Shown: positions 49,932 through 58,607 of the stretch, one piece after another
How positions within the stretch are numbered: the stretch's first letter is position 1
Layout of the letters: each line of letters opens with the position of its first letter
Assembly (NCBI RefSeq): GCF_002211785.1
Contig: NZ_CP022132.1
Coordinates: forward strand, 124,001 to 188,000
Length of the DNA stretch: 64,000 nucleotides
Source: Francisella halioticida
GTDB lineage: Bacteria; Pseudomonadota; Gammaproteobacteria; Francisellales; Francisellaceae
Direction of reading: 5' to 3'
Notes under the pieces: model-generated
The model's database searches: none
What the model was told of the DNA's origin: nothing
Seen by the model: the letters and a program-made list of their open reading frames with translations, nothing else
Translations under genes and position numbers: made by a program

Positions 49932-52019
49932 ATGAAAAAATCTATATTTATATTACCTACATCAAAGCATATTGGACTACGAGTTTTAGCTGGTAGCTTG
50001 AGATATTCATTACAACAAAAAGGTCTTAAGGTTGGCTCTTTTCATCCTATTTACGATATGGGAATGTCAATAGAAAAAATAGAATCATATTTGTTAAATG
50101 ATCGCATTAAAGATTACGTTGAGATAATTTTGAATGAGTTCTATAAAAAATGCCAAGACTCAGATTTTATAATAGTTTCAGGGCTATTTAGGCAAGGGAG
50201 TAATTCTCACAAGCTATATCCGATTAACTCAATTGTCAATGAGCTAAATACTGAAATTATAAAAGCTCTTAGCGCGGAAGTAATAATTGCATCATACCAT
50301 GGTAATAAGCCTTTGAGTGATATTAATCAGGAGGTTGAGTATACGATTCGAAACTTACCTAAAAAGCTAAATATCTTAGGGGCTATAGTTACAAAGTTAA
50401 ATGCTCCTTATGATGAAGGGAGGGCAGGTTTTAGTTTGACAGAAGAAGAATCAGAAACTAATAAACCCATCAATATAGAAATGCTTAAACAACTCCCAAT
50501 ATTTAAGGAGAAAGATTTAAGTCTGCTGGGTGCTATAGCGTGGGATAAGGAGCGAACATACCCGCGCGTGCTAGATATCAAGAATGCTTTAGATTTGAAT
50601 ATTGTTTCTAATGTTGGTTTAGATGCTCGTGTTGAGAAAGTGATGATGTGCTCAAGAAGATTAGACAATCTTCTTGATGATTTAACACCAAACTCTTTAG
50701 TTATAACATCATCAGATAGAGCAGATATTCTAGTAACAGTGTGTTTGGCTGCGAGAAACGGTATGAAAATTGCAGGAATTCTTTTAACAGCAGAAGAGTT
50801 TCTTAATGAGAAAGTTAAGGAATTTTGTACTGAAACAGCAAAGATGACAGGTTTAGCAATTTTTTCCACTAGAAATAGGAGTGTAAACGCAATTTTAAAA
50901 ATTGCAGATATCGACCTCATGGGTATTCCAATTGATGACCATGAGCGTATACAAAAAACCATAGAGGCAATTTCTAGCTCACTAGATAGGGATCAAATAA
51001 TAAAAGGTATTACAGCTGATATATCTAAACAACAGGTTATGTCACCACCTGCTTTTAGATATCATTTACTGAAAATGGCAAGAAAGGCTAAAAAACGTAT
51101 TATTCTACCAGAGAGCTATGAGCCAAGAACATTACAAGCAGCAAAAAACTGTCATGAACAAGGTTTAGCTGAGTGTGTATTAATTGGAGATAGAGAAAAA
51201 ATTAATAAGGTAGCAGAGCTAAATGGGTTTATATTACCTAGTGATATTGAAGTTGTAACTATTAACGCTGCTGCTGAAGCAAAATATTTGGATACTTTAG
51301 TTAAATTACGTAAGCATAAGGGCTTATCTGAGAGTATGGCGAAAGATGCTCTTAAGAATCCAATAATTGTTGCGACTCTTATGCTATATCTTGGAGAGGT
51401 TGATGGATTGGTATCAGGAGCTGAGCATACTACAGCAGATGTTTTAAGACCAGCATTACAGCTTATCAAAACTAAGCCAAATATTTCTCTAGTATCTTCG
51501 GTATTTTTTATGTGTATGCCTGATGAGGTCATAGTTTTTGGAGATTGTGCAGTAAATCAAGATCCGACATCTGAACAGTTAGTTGACATAGCAATCCAAA
51601 GTGCAGAGTCAGCAAAGAAATTTAATATTGAGCCACGTGTTGCAATGATTAGTTATAGTACAGGAAATTCAGGCTCGGGAGCACAGGTTGAAAAAGTTAG
51701 ATCAGCTACAGAAATGCTCAAACAAAAGGCACCAGAACTATTGGTAGATGGTCCGTTACAGTATGATGCTGCTATGATAGAGAGCGTTGCTAATAAAAAA
51801 GCCCCAAATAGTCCAGTTGCTGGTAAAGCAACTATCTTGATATTCCCAGATTTAAATACGGGTAATACTGTTTATAAGGCTGTACAAAGAAGCGCTAATG
51901 TCTTGAGTATTGGTCCAGTTTTACAAGGTATTAATAAGCCTGTTAATGATCTGTCAAGGGGTGCTACAGTTGATGATATAACTTATACAATTGCAATTAC
52001 AGCTATTCAATCTATATAA
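49932..52019 (+). CDS. pta: phosphate acetyltransferase
   Basis: 695 residues, the long form: an N-terminal P-loop-like regulatory domain (FILPTSKHIGLRVLAGSLRY), a DRTGG domain (SSDRADILVTVCLAARNGMK) and the C-terminal catalytic domain (RIILPESYEPRTLQAAKNCH, VDGLVSGAEHTTADVLRPAL, ILIFPDLNTGNTVYKAVQRS). Converts acetyl-CoA and phosphate to acetyl phosphate, paired with AckA. Confidence 0.97.
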   Translation: MKKSIFILPTSKHIGLRVLAGSLRYSLQQKGLKVGSFHPIYDMGMSIEKIESYLLNDRIKDYVEIILNEFYKKCQDSDFIIVSGLFRQGSNSHKLYPINSIVNELNTEIIKALSAEVIIASYHGNKPLSDINQEVEYTIRNLPKKLNILGAIVTKLNAPYDEGRAGFSLTEEESETNKPINIEMLKQLPIFKEKDLSLLGAIAWDKERTYPRVLDIKNALDLNIVSNVGLDARVEKVMMCSRRLDNLLDDLTPNSLVITSSDRADILVTVCLAARNGMKIAGILLTAEEFLNEKVKEFCTETAKMTGLAIFSTRNRSVNAILKIADIDLMGIPIDDHERIQKTIEAISSSLDRDQIIKGITADISKQQVMSPPAFRYHLLKMARKAKKRIILPESYEPRTLQAAKNCHEQGLAECVLIGDREKINKVAELNGFILPSDIEVVTINAAAEAKYLDTLVKLRKHKGLSESMAKDALKNPIIVATLMLYLGEVDGLVSGAEHTTADVLRPALQLIKTKPNISLVSSVFFMCMPDEVIVFGDCAVNQDPTSEQLVDIAIQSAESAKKFNIEPRVAMISYSTGNSGSGAQVEKVRSATEMLKQKAPELLVDGPLQYDAAMIESVANKKAPNSPVAGKATILIFPDLNTGNTVYKAVQRSANVLSIGPVLQGINKPVNDLSRGATVDDITYTIAITAIQSI

Positions 52020-52053
52020 TTTTCTTTACAGAAGCTTATAAAAAAAAGTTATT

Positions 52054-52161
52054 ATGAAAAAAGTATTTTTAGTTTTATTAGTTATTAGTTTGTCTGGGTG
52101 CGTAGCGGTTAGCTTCAATCAGCCTAGTCCGAGAAATAAATATAGTGCAGTTAGATATTAA
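52054..52161 (+). CDS. 35-residue lipoprotein
   Basis: ATG at 52054 opens MKKVFLVLLVISLSGCVAVS, then FNQPSPRNKYSAVRY and stop. The lipobox LSGC at residues 13-16 leaves a mature peptide of only 20 residues after the lipidated Cys. AAAAAAAG upstream is a weak ribosome site. The gene lies in the short gap between pta and the aldehyde dehydrogenase. Similar entericidin-like or Lpp-type small lipoproteins exist, but I do not recognise this one. Confidence 0.6.
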   Translation: MKKVFLVLLVISLSGCVAVSFNQPSPRNKYSAVRY

Positions 52162-52191
52162 CTTTATACTCAGATAATAGCGGAGGTAGCT

Positions 52192-53622
52192 ATGAATAAA
52201 ATACTAAATAAAATTTTGGAAAAATACTCATATACTGGGAAAAATAATTTTGAGATAATTAATCCGGCAACGGGTGAATTTATATGCCAGCTTGAAGAAA
52301 AAAGTGCACTATATGTCAAAGATAGTATCTTAGTCTCGAAACATACTCAAAATATTTTTAAAGATAAACCTGCTATTGATAGATCAAGGTTTTTGTCTAA
52401 GTGGTATGATCTAGTTGTTGAAAATATTGATTATTTGGCAGAGATAATTACTTTAGAAAGTGGTAAACCTTTAGCTGAATCAAAAGGTGAAGTTCAGTAT
52501 GGGGCAAACTTTATTAGATGGTATTCTGAGAAAGCAAACAGAATAGATTCACGTATATTTGATCCTAACATTAAAGCTACCGAAGGCAGAGTTGATTATC
52601 AACCTGTAGGTGTCGTAGCAGCTATAACTCCTTGGAACTTTCCTTTTGCTATGATTACACGAAAAGTAGCTCCAGCTATTGCAGCAGGCTGTAGCGTAAT
52701 ACTTAAACCATCTGAATTGACACCCCTAGCAGCATTTGCTGCAAGAGAGCTACTTATAGAAGCAGGTGCTGATGAGAATTTATTACAAGTTGTTTGTGGT
52801 GATTCGAAGGTTGTTGGTAAAGAGTTTCAACAGAGTAATATAGTTAGGAAGATAACTTTTACAGGTTCAACAAGGGTAGGTAAACTTCTTATGCAGCAAG
52901 CTGCTGATACGGTTAAAAAAGTATCACTTGAGCTTGGGGGGAATGCGCCATTTATAGTATTTGAAGGGGCAAATATAGAAAAAGCTATTGAGGGGATTAT
53001 AGTTTCTAAGGTTAGAAATGCAGGTCAGGTTTGTATTGCTCCTAATAGAATCTTTGTACAAAACTCTATTAGAAAAGAGTTTGTGGCTAAGCTTAAACAG
53101 GTAATTAAGGAGCTTAAGCAAGGTAATGGTTTAAAGCCAGATGTAAAAGTTGGACCGTTGATCAATAAATCAGCTGTAGAAAAGGTTCAATCACATGTTA
53201 ATGATGCTTTAGCAAGGGGAGCCGAATTAATTTGTGGAGGTAAAGTCAATCCAAAGCTAGGTGGTAATTTTTTTGAACCAACTATTTTAGATAATATGCA
53301 AGATAATATGGTAGCTAGCTGTGAAGAAACTTTTGGGCCTGTTATTGCTATTTTTGGTTTTGACTCTGAGGATGAGGTTATACAAAGGTCAAATAATACA
53401 AAGTATGGTTTAGCGAGCTATTTTTTCAGTAGTGATATAAATCAAATAAGACGAGTTAGGAATGTCCTTGAATACGGCATGGTAGGTATAAATTCTGGAG
53501 CAATTTCGAGTGAAAAAGCCCCATTTGGTGGTATAAAACAATCAGGGCTTGGTAGAGAAGGTTCTGATGATGGAATTTATGAGTTTCTAGAGGCAAAGTA
53601 TAGTTTGCAAAGTTTTATTTAG
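52192..53622 (+). CDS. gabD: aldehyde dehydrogenase, succinate-semialdehyde dehydrogenase-like
   Basis: 476 residues with GCGGAGGT before the ATG. Catalytic Glu in SLELGGNAPFIVFEGA, Cys in NAGQVCIAPNR, cofactor site FTGSTRVGKLL and ITPWNFPFAMITRKVAPAIA. The QSGLGREGSDDGIYEFLEAKY C terminus is that of the GabD group. It oxidises succinate semialdehyde to succinate with NAD(P); substrate assignment is by family resemblance. IS elements follow. Confidence 0.9.
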   Translation: MNKILNKILEKYSYTGKNNFEIINPATGEFICQLEEKSALYVKDSILVSKHTQNIFKDKPAIDRSRFLSKWYDLVVENIDYLAEIITLESGKPLAESKGEVQYGANFIRWYSEKANRIDSRIFDPNIKATEGRVDYQPVGVVAAITPWNFPFAMITRKVAPAIAAGCSVILKPSELTPLAAFAARELLIEAGADENLLQVVCGDSKVVGKEFQQSNIVRKITFTGSTRVGKLLMQQAADTVKKVSLELGGNAPFIVFEGANIEKAIEGIIVSKVRNAGQVCIAPNRIFVQNSIRKEFVAKLKQVIKELKQGNGLKPDVKVGPLINKSAVEKVQSHVNDALARGAELICGGKVNPKLGGNFFEPTILDNMQDNMVASCEETFGPVIAIFGFDSEDEVIQRSNNTKYGLASYFFSSDINQIRRVRNVLEYGMVGINSGAISSEKAPFGGIKQSGLGREGSDDGIYEFLEAKYSLQSFI

Positions 53623-53690
53623 TTTTAAAATTAGTGAGAAATTAAATTTAATTATCTTAGCTAGTGGATTGTAAAGAACCCTAACTATAA

Positions 53691-54968
53691 TACCCCATGA
53701 AATTTTAACAACAATTTTGATCCTAAAGTAGCTAAACTATAAATGAGCAATTTAGGATAAATGTAAATGAGTAATAAGAGAAAAATATATACCGTTGAAT
53801 TTAAGACTAAAGTTGTCTTGGAAGTATTGGGGAAAGATCAAACAATCACACAGTTATCAGTAAAATATAATATTACGCCCAAAAACATAAATAATTGAAA
53901 AACAGCCTTTTTAGAAAATGCTGAGTTGGCAATGGATCCATCCAAATCAGTATCACAATATAAAAAAGACAATGCAAAGCTTCAAACCAAGATAGATCAG
54001 TATTCTAAGAAGGTTGGACAACTAACAATTGAGAAGGAATTTCTTGAGGGAAAGCTCGTAAGCTTGGGATTATCTGATAGAAAAGCGATGATTGATCCTA
54101 AGCATAAATTATCTGTTGTAAAACAAAGTTTCTTATTAGAAGTTTCTAGAGCTGGTTTATATTACAAGCCTGTGGTTAACGAACATAAAGAAGAAGTAAA
54201 AGCAAAGCTTATACAGATACATGAGGAGATTCCCTGCTACGGCTATATAAAAGCTCATAAGCAATTAATAGAAGATGGGTTTAGCATCTGTGAGAACACA
54301 GTACAAAAGTATCGTAAAGAGTTAGGCATCAAAGCTATATTGGCGGTGAAAAAACCAAACTTAAACTTATCTGAACCTAACAAAGAGCATGCTATTTATA
54401 GTTACAAACTAAAAGGTTTAAGCATATTGAGACCTAATCAAGTTTGGTCTACAGATATTACATATATTAAGACTGATGCTGGCACAGTTTATATGGCAGC
54501 TATTATTGATTGGTACTCTAAGGCTGTACTAAGTTGGGAGATATCCAACACTATGGATAGTAGTTTAGTTATGAAAGTTTTAAATGAAGCTCTGTATAAA
54601 TATGGAGTACCAGAAATATTTAACACTGATCAAGGTAGCCAGTACACATCTAACATTCATATCCAAACATTATTGGATAAAAAAATTACTATATCTATGG
54701 ATGGTAAAGGTAGAGCAACTGATAACATTTGCATCGAAAGATTTTGGAGAAGTGCTAAATGTGAGAGATTTTATTTAAATCAATATCCTGGCATTGTTGA
54801 ACTAAGAAACGATGTGGATGATTATATAGATTTTTATAATAATAGAAGATTTCATGAGTCTATCAATTATAAAAAACCTATGGAATTTTATTACGATAAC
54901 TTATTGGAAAAACGGGCGGCTTAGATGGGAACTAAATAATTGAAAATATTGTTTAATTTATTGGGGTA
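53691..54968 (+). mobile_element. IS3-family (IS150-like) element with a single-frame transposase
   Basis: 1278 bp bounded by TACCCCATGAAATTTTAACA at left and, on the other strand, TACCCCAATAAATTAAACAA at right. These are imperfect inverted repeats. The flanks (CTATAA and GTATAG) do not give a clear target duplication. The element is unrelated to the 1209-bp IS in its termini apart from TACCC and the general family. It separates gabD from a BCCT gene whose 5' end is missing beyond it. Confidence 0.8.
53767..54924 (+). pseudogene. IS3-family transposase, OrfA and OrfB in one frame, interrupted by UGA
   Basis: From the ATG at 53767 one frame reads KRKIYTVEFKTKVVLEVLGK, then KYNITPKNINN, TGA at 53896-53898, KTAFLENAELAMDPSKSVSQ and so on to the stop at 54924. 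Homologues have Trp at this place (NINNWKKTF), so TGA is a TGG-to-TGA change. The C-terminal rve domain has the triad: VWSTDITYI, FNTDQGSQYTS and NICIERFWRSAK. Without readthrough only the catalytic half could be made, from the ATG at 53932. Confidence 0.88.
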
Positions 54969-55381
54969 GTATAGTACCAATGTTTAGCAAATGGAAGTGG
55001 TTTACTATTACACTTTCGACAACATTGTCTTCAGGCCGCTTTTATGGGCAGTAGCTAACCATTATACCACTTACATCAACCACCAGAATCTTTAGTAATA
55101 ACACCAGATTCTGCTCAAGCAGCATTATTTTCAATGCCTATTGACAGTCTGCAATGCTTACTCACTGGACTTATGCACCATATGCTATTTATGCTGTACC
55201 ATCTGTCAGTTTTGCTTTGGTTTTCTTCAACTTAAGAAAGCCTTATTCTTTAGCATCAACTATAGAGCCCGCTTTAGGCCATCGTCACCTAGGAGATATT
55301 AGTAGCCAGGTTATTGATTTAGCATGTTTGTTTACACTAGTTTTTGGTATGGTATCAACAATGGGGACTAGTGTTTGATCA
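54969..55381 (+). pseudogene. BCCT-family transporter fragment, frameshifted and cut at both ends
   Basis: MFSKWKWFTITLSTTLSSG, then, after single-base losses, LLWAVAEPLYHLHQPPESLV, followed by LLTHWTYAPYAIYAVPSVSF and ASTIEPALGHRHLG, DISSQVIDLACLFTLVFGMV, STMGTSV. These are the conserved BCCT helices with Trp-rich substrate sites. The N terminus is lost at the IS150-like element and the C-terminal half at IS copy 2. A 20-base copy of the IS21 right terminus lies inside (55128-55147). Confidence 0.83.
55128..55147 (+). repeat. 20-base match to the IS21 right terminus
   Basis: ATTTTCAATGCCTATTGACA is identical to the last 20 bases of the IS21 element (41582-41601), placed inside the BCCT fragment. 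The BCCT frame reads through it as SMPIDS. This looks like a footprint from a former insertion that was lost imperfectly, or the edge of a deleted copy. Confidence 0.6.
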
Positions 55382-56518
55382 TACCCTCCTATTTGGGACA
55401 CTTAGGTGTTAAGAAAAGGAGACAAGATGAGATATACAAAAGAGTTTAAAGATGAAGCTGTTAAATTATGTTTACAACCAGATGCAAATAGACGAGAAAT
55501 AGCAGATAACTTAGGGGTTAAATATAAAACCATTTGCAGTTGGATATCCAAAGCCATGTCAAACCCTCAGAAAGAAATAAAGATAGATTATAAAACGCAG
55601 TACCAGCAACTATCTTTTGAAAATACTGATTTGAAGAAAAAACTCAAACAGGCAGAAACAGAGCGTGAAATACTAAAAAAGTCAGCAGCGTACTTTGCAA
55701 AGCAAAATCTGTAAGGTACGCCTTTATTAAGGAGCATTATAAAGTTATGCCAGTAACAACACTATGTAAATCTTTGAATGTGAGCACATCTTCATATTAC
55801 AGATGGATTCATAAACCTATAGGTAAAAGGCAATATAATGATGCTGAACTAGATGATGCTATTTTAATGAACATAAATCTAGATATGGAAGTGTTAGAAT
55901 ATACAAAGAACTTAAAGATATGGGTTGGAAAGTTACTCAACCTAGAGTATCTAAACGTATGAAATTACTTGGTTTACATGCTAAAGCGGCTCGTAAGCAT
56001 AGGAAAACTACAGATTCTAACCACAACAAACATGTTTATGATAATTTATTAGAACAAAACTTCACTGCTTTATCTGTAAATCATAGGTGGGTTACAGATA
56101 TAACTTATGTACCTACACAAGAGGGGTGGCTGTATCTTTGTGTGATTATAGATTTATTCTCAAGATCAGTTATTGGTTGGGCAATGGATTCTAGGATGAA
56201 AGCGGATTTAGTTTGTAATGCTTTAAATATGGCATTATTTAGAAGAAATTTTCCTAGTGGTGTGATTATACACTCTGATAAAGGGTCACAGTACTGTAGC
56301 AAACAATATCAAGACATTATTAAAGAACACTGGCTACTATCAAGTATGAGCTCTAAAGGATGCTGTTACGATAATGCTGCTTGTGAAAGTTTCTTTGGAA
56401 CTTTAAAAGTAGAGTTAGTACATGATGAAAGCTATAAAACTAGAGAAGAAGCTAAACTATCAATATTTGAATATATAATGGAAAATGAAGTAGTAAACTG
56501 TCCCAAATTGACGGGGTA
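55382..56518 (+). mobile_element. IS3-family element, copy 2, with a 72-bp internal deletion
   Basis: The ends match copy 1, with GATCA on both sides (55377-55381, 56519-56523). Length 1137 bp; it keeps the 120-bp segment missing from copy 1 but lacks 72 bp between two TTTGAATATAT repeats near its end (24 codons after the catalytic Glu). Both copies restore to 1209 bp. The left flank is a plus-strand BCCT gene and the right flank a minus-strand FUSC gene, so the two sides were not once contiguous. Confidence 0.93.
55427..55714 (+). CDS. IS3-family OrfA, copy 2
   Basis: 95 residues, nearly identical to copy 1 with Arg in place of Gly in PDANRREIAD. Helix-turn-helix followed by a leucine-zipper. 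The ATG at 55427 has AAGGAGACAAG upstream. Confidence 0.92.
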   Translation: MRYTKEFKDEAVKLCLQPDANRREIADNLGVKYKTICSWISKAMSNPQKEIKIDYKTQYQQLSFENTDLKKKLKQAETEREILKKSAAYFAKQNL

Positions 56519-56519
56519 G
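55747..56519 (+). pseudogene. IS3-family OrfB transposase, copy 2, broken
   Basis: Same one-base loss as copy 1 at ILMNI, after which the frame at 55920 continues through KVTQPRVSKRMKLLGLHAKA. The complete D-D-E core is present (WVTDITYV; IHSDKGSQYC; ACESFFGTLK) with RSVIGWAMDSRMKADLVCNA between. The 24 residues EAYYNTKRRHSTINYMTPYQ and following are deleted, removing the conserved RRHS motif after the Glu. Confidence 0.88.
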
Positions 56520-57469
56520 ATCACCCCAGAGTAGTATCTAGAACTCTAGCTAGTATAAATGTATTAAGAGAGATGCTTGGGGTTAAGAAATAAAAAATTG
56601 TTATTAGCCAAATAGTTGCAAAACCAATTCCAATACCATAGTGATGATTAATAATGAAATATGTTAAAAAATGAAAATAAAACATGAATATACCGAAAAG
56701 TAATAGGATTCATTAAAAACTAGGTAAGCTAATATTATGCCTATACAAGCACCGATCACTGTACCAAAAAAACGATGTAAAGAAGTTTTTAAAGTTTTTT
56801 TAGGGTCTCCTGATGAAACTATAATTATTGAATAGCATATCCAGGCAGGATTTGTAAAGGCTATGATATGTGAGCTACAGTAAACTAAAGATATTAGAAT
56901 AGTTAGTATTACTGATTGCTTGATAATGTTTTATTTCTATTTGGTATTTGTATTTGTATTTGTATTTTTATTTTAGGTAGAATTAATGTGAAAATACTTG
57001 TAGAAATATAACCAATAATTAATCCAGATAGCCAATATTTATTTTTTATAAAAAAATTATTGTAGTTTAGATTTGGGTAAATATAAAAAAAGAACAAAGC
57101 GTAAATAATTAGGAATAACCCTACAAGACGCTGACCTTTGAAAAACCTTTGAGAATATATGCAACAAAACACCAAGATTGTACGTAGTAACTCTTTAAAA
57201 AAAGGATTGTGTATTGTGCTTATAATCGCAGCTATAAAAATTACAATAAAAGTTACTGTAGTATAGGTTGATAAATATTTGATTTGCTTAAATTTAGAGT
57301 CCCCAAATCGATAATATGCTAAAAAAAGACCAAAAATAAAGGCCCAGGTGACAAACATTATATTGCCATTGTAGTAATAAAAAGAGAAAAAGCTTGATAA
57401 CAAAACAGATAAGGTTATTGTGGTTGCAAAAATATAGTTGTTTTTATCAAGGAATAATACTCTAAACAT
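56519..57469 (-). pseudogene. FUSC-family membrane protein, frameshifted and cut by IS copy 2
   Basis: From the ATG at 57469 helices follow (FATTITLSVLLSSFFSFYYY and so on) to KIQIQIQIPN, where an A-run indel shifts the frame (about 56930). The next frame reads SVILTILISLVYCSSHIIAF, TNPAWICYSIIIVSSGD, SLHRFFGTVIGACIGIILAY, then after another indel near 56700 GIGIGFATIWLITIFYFLTP and ARVLDTTLG at the IS border. NPAWICY, HRFFGTxxG and ARVLDTTLG are FUSC signatures. It would be an aromatic-acid efflux-type protein. Confidence 0.8.
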
Positions 57470-57494
57470 ATATCTCTTTAGCTTAAGGTTTTAA

Positions 57495-57888
57495 TCATCT
57501 TAGCGACTTAAGTTTAATTGATGCTATTGCATCTAAGTGTTCAGTAATATCAACACTTATTCCAGATATTTCGATAAGTTGAGTTTGCTTATTATATACT
57601 TTTTGACGAGCTATAAAATAAGCTTTTTTTTCACCATTGGCATTTATAAATATATCAACTGGGTTAATAATTTCTCCACGAATAACAGCTAGGTCTTTTT
57701 CACGATAAATATTGCCAGTTTCTTTACCAAATATTTCAATGTCATCTTGACCAATGAATTTATCAGGATCCAAACCTGCAAGTTTAGCAGCTTCATAGTT
57801 AATGTATAAATATTTACCATTAACATCTTTTATGAAAAAAAGGTGACTCTTGTTGCATTAATATTTTATTTAATAATGATACTTCCAT
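57495..57888 (-). pseudogene. PAS-domain protein fragment, frameshifted
   Basis: From the ATG at 57888 the frame reads MEVSLLNKILMQQESPFF; a T-run of seven (one extra) shifts it. The next frame has IKDVNGKYLYINYEAAKLAG, LDPDKFIGQDDIEIFGKETG and the PAC motif GEKKAYFIARQKVY, ISGISVDITEH, to the stop at 57495. Only one PAS domain is left, with no kinase, GGDEF or regulator part. Upstream to about 57960 a further fragment (NNEALLHSRKNDIIQSIEQN) is off frame by an A-run, so the gene was once longer. Confidence 0.7.
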
Positions 57889-58075
57889 ACCGATTTTTTT
57901 GTATTTTGTTCGATGGATTGAATAATATCATTTTTCCTACTATGAAGCAATGCTTCATTATTTAGGTTGAAAAATAATTTTTATATGATTATTTAGATTT
58001 AATATAATAAAATCATCGACTTAGAATCTTTAAGTTATTATTATTGTTTTTATTAATCAAATAATAGAACCTAGT

Positions 58076-58519
58076 ATGTCTATAAATGAATTTACTGACC
58101 TAAATCAGCGTTGGAGAAGAATAAATGCCTTGTGGTATAAAATTTTTATAGATTTCTCAAAGCAAGCTAATCTAACATATACTGAAGCTATGGTTATGCA
58201 TACTGTCTCTTGTTTACCTAAAGGGTCTTCCAAATCTGAAATCTCAGCATATATGCGTGCTGAACCACAAAGTATTACTAGAGCTATTAATAGTTTGATT
58301 TCAAGAGAGCTATTAAGTCGCTCAATCAACAATAATGATAAAAGGTTTGCCCAGTTTGAATTTACTTCATCAGGAAAGAAGTTTTCTGTTCAGATACAAT
58401 ATTTTATCAATCAAAATTGGAAAAGATCTCTAAAAGGTATAGATAGTGATGCTCTTAAGAAATTTTCTAATCAGTTAGATAGCATGATTATTGAGTTAGA
58501 GAAAATACATAATAAATAA
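58076..58519 (+). CDS. MarR-family transcriptional regulator
   Basis: 147 residues. The winged helix AMVMHTVSCLPKGSSKSEIS, AYMRAEPQSITRAINSLISR, ELLSRSINNNDKRFAQFEFT is typical of MarR. It probably acts as a dimeric repressor with a small-molecule ligand. It lies 88 bases upstream of an MHS-type transporter on the same strand, its likely target. Confidence 0.9.
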   Translation: MSINEFTDLNQRWRRINALWYKIFIDFSKQANLTYTEAMVMHTVSCLPKGSSKSEISAYMRAEPQSITRAINSLISRELLSRSINNNDKRFAQFEFTSSGKKFSVQIQYFINQNWKRSLKGIDSDALKKFSNQLDSMIIELEKIHNK

Positions 58520-58607
58520 TTTTTATTAACTTATAGTATCTTGATTTGAGTAATAGGTTTTGTTTAGTTATATAGGTAAATTAAACTGTAATTTATAAGG
58601 AGCTGTT

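Noticed and set aside
53685-54974. Target-site duplication of the IS150-like element
   Set aside because: The flanks CTATAA and GTATAG are similar but not identical, so no duplication is claimed.
56519-56593. Plus-strand frame DHPRVVSRTLASINVLREML right of IS copy 2, looking like a gene tail
   Set aside because: The opposite strand reads FUSC sequence through the same bases (TIFYFLTPSISLNTFILARV, then LDTTLG), so the plus frame is an antisense shadow.
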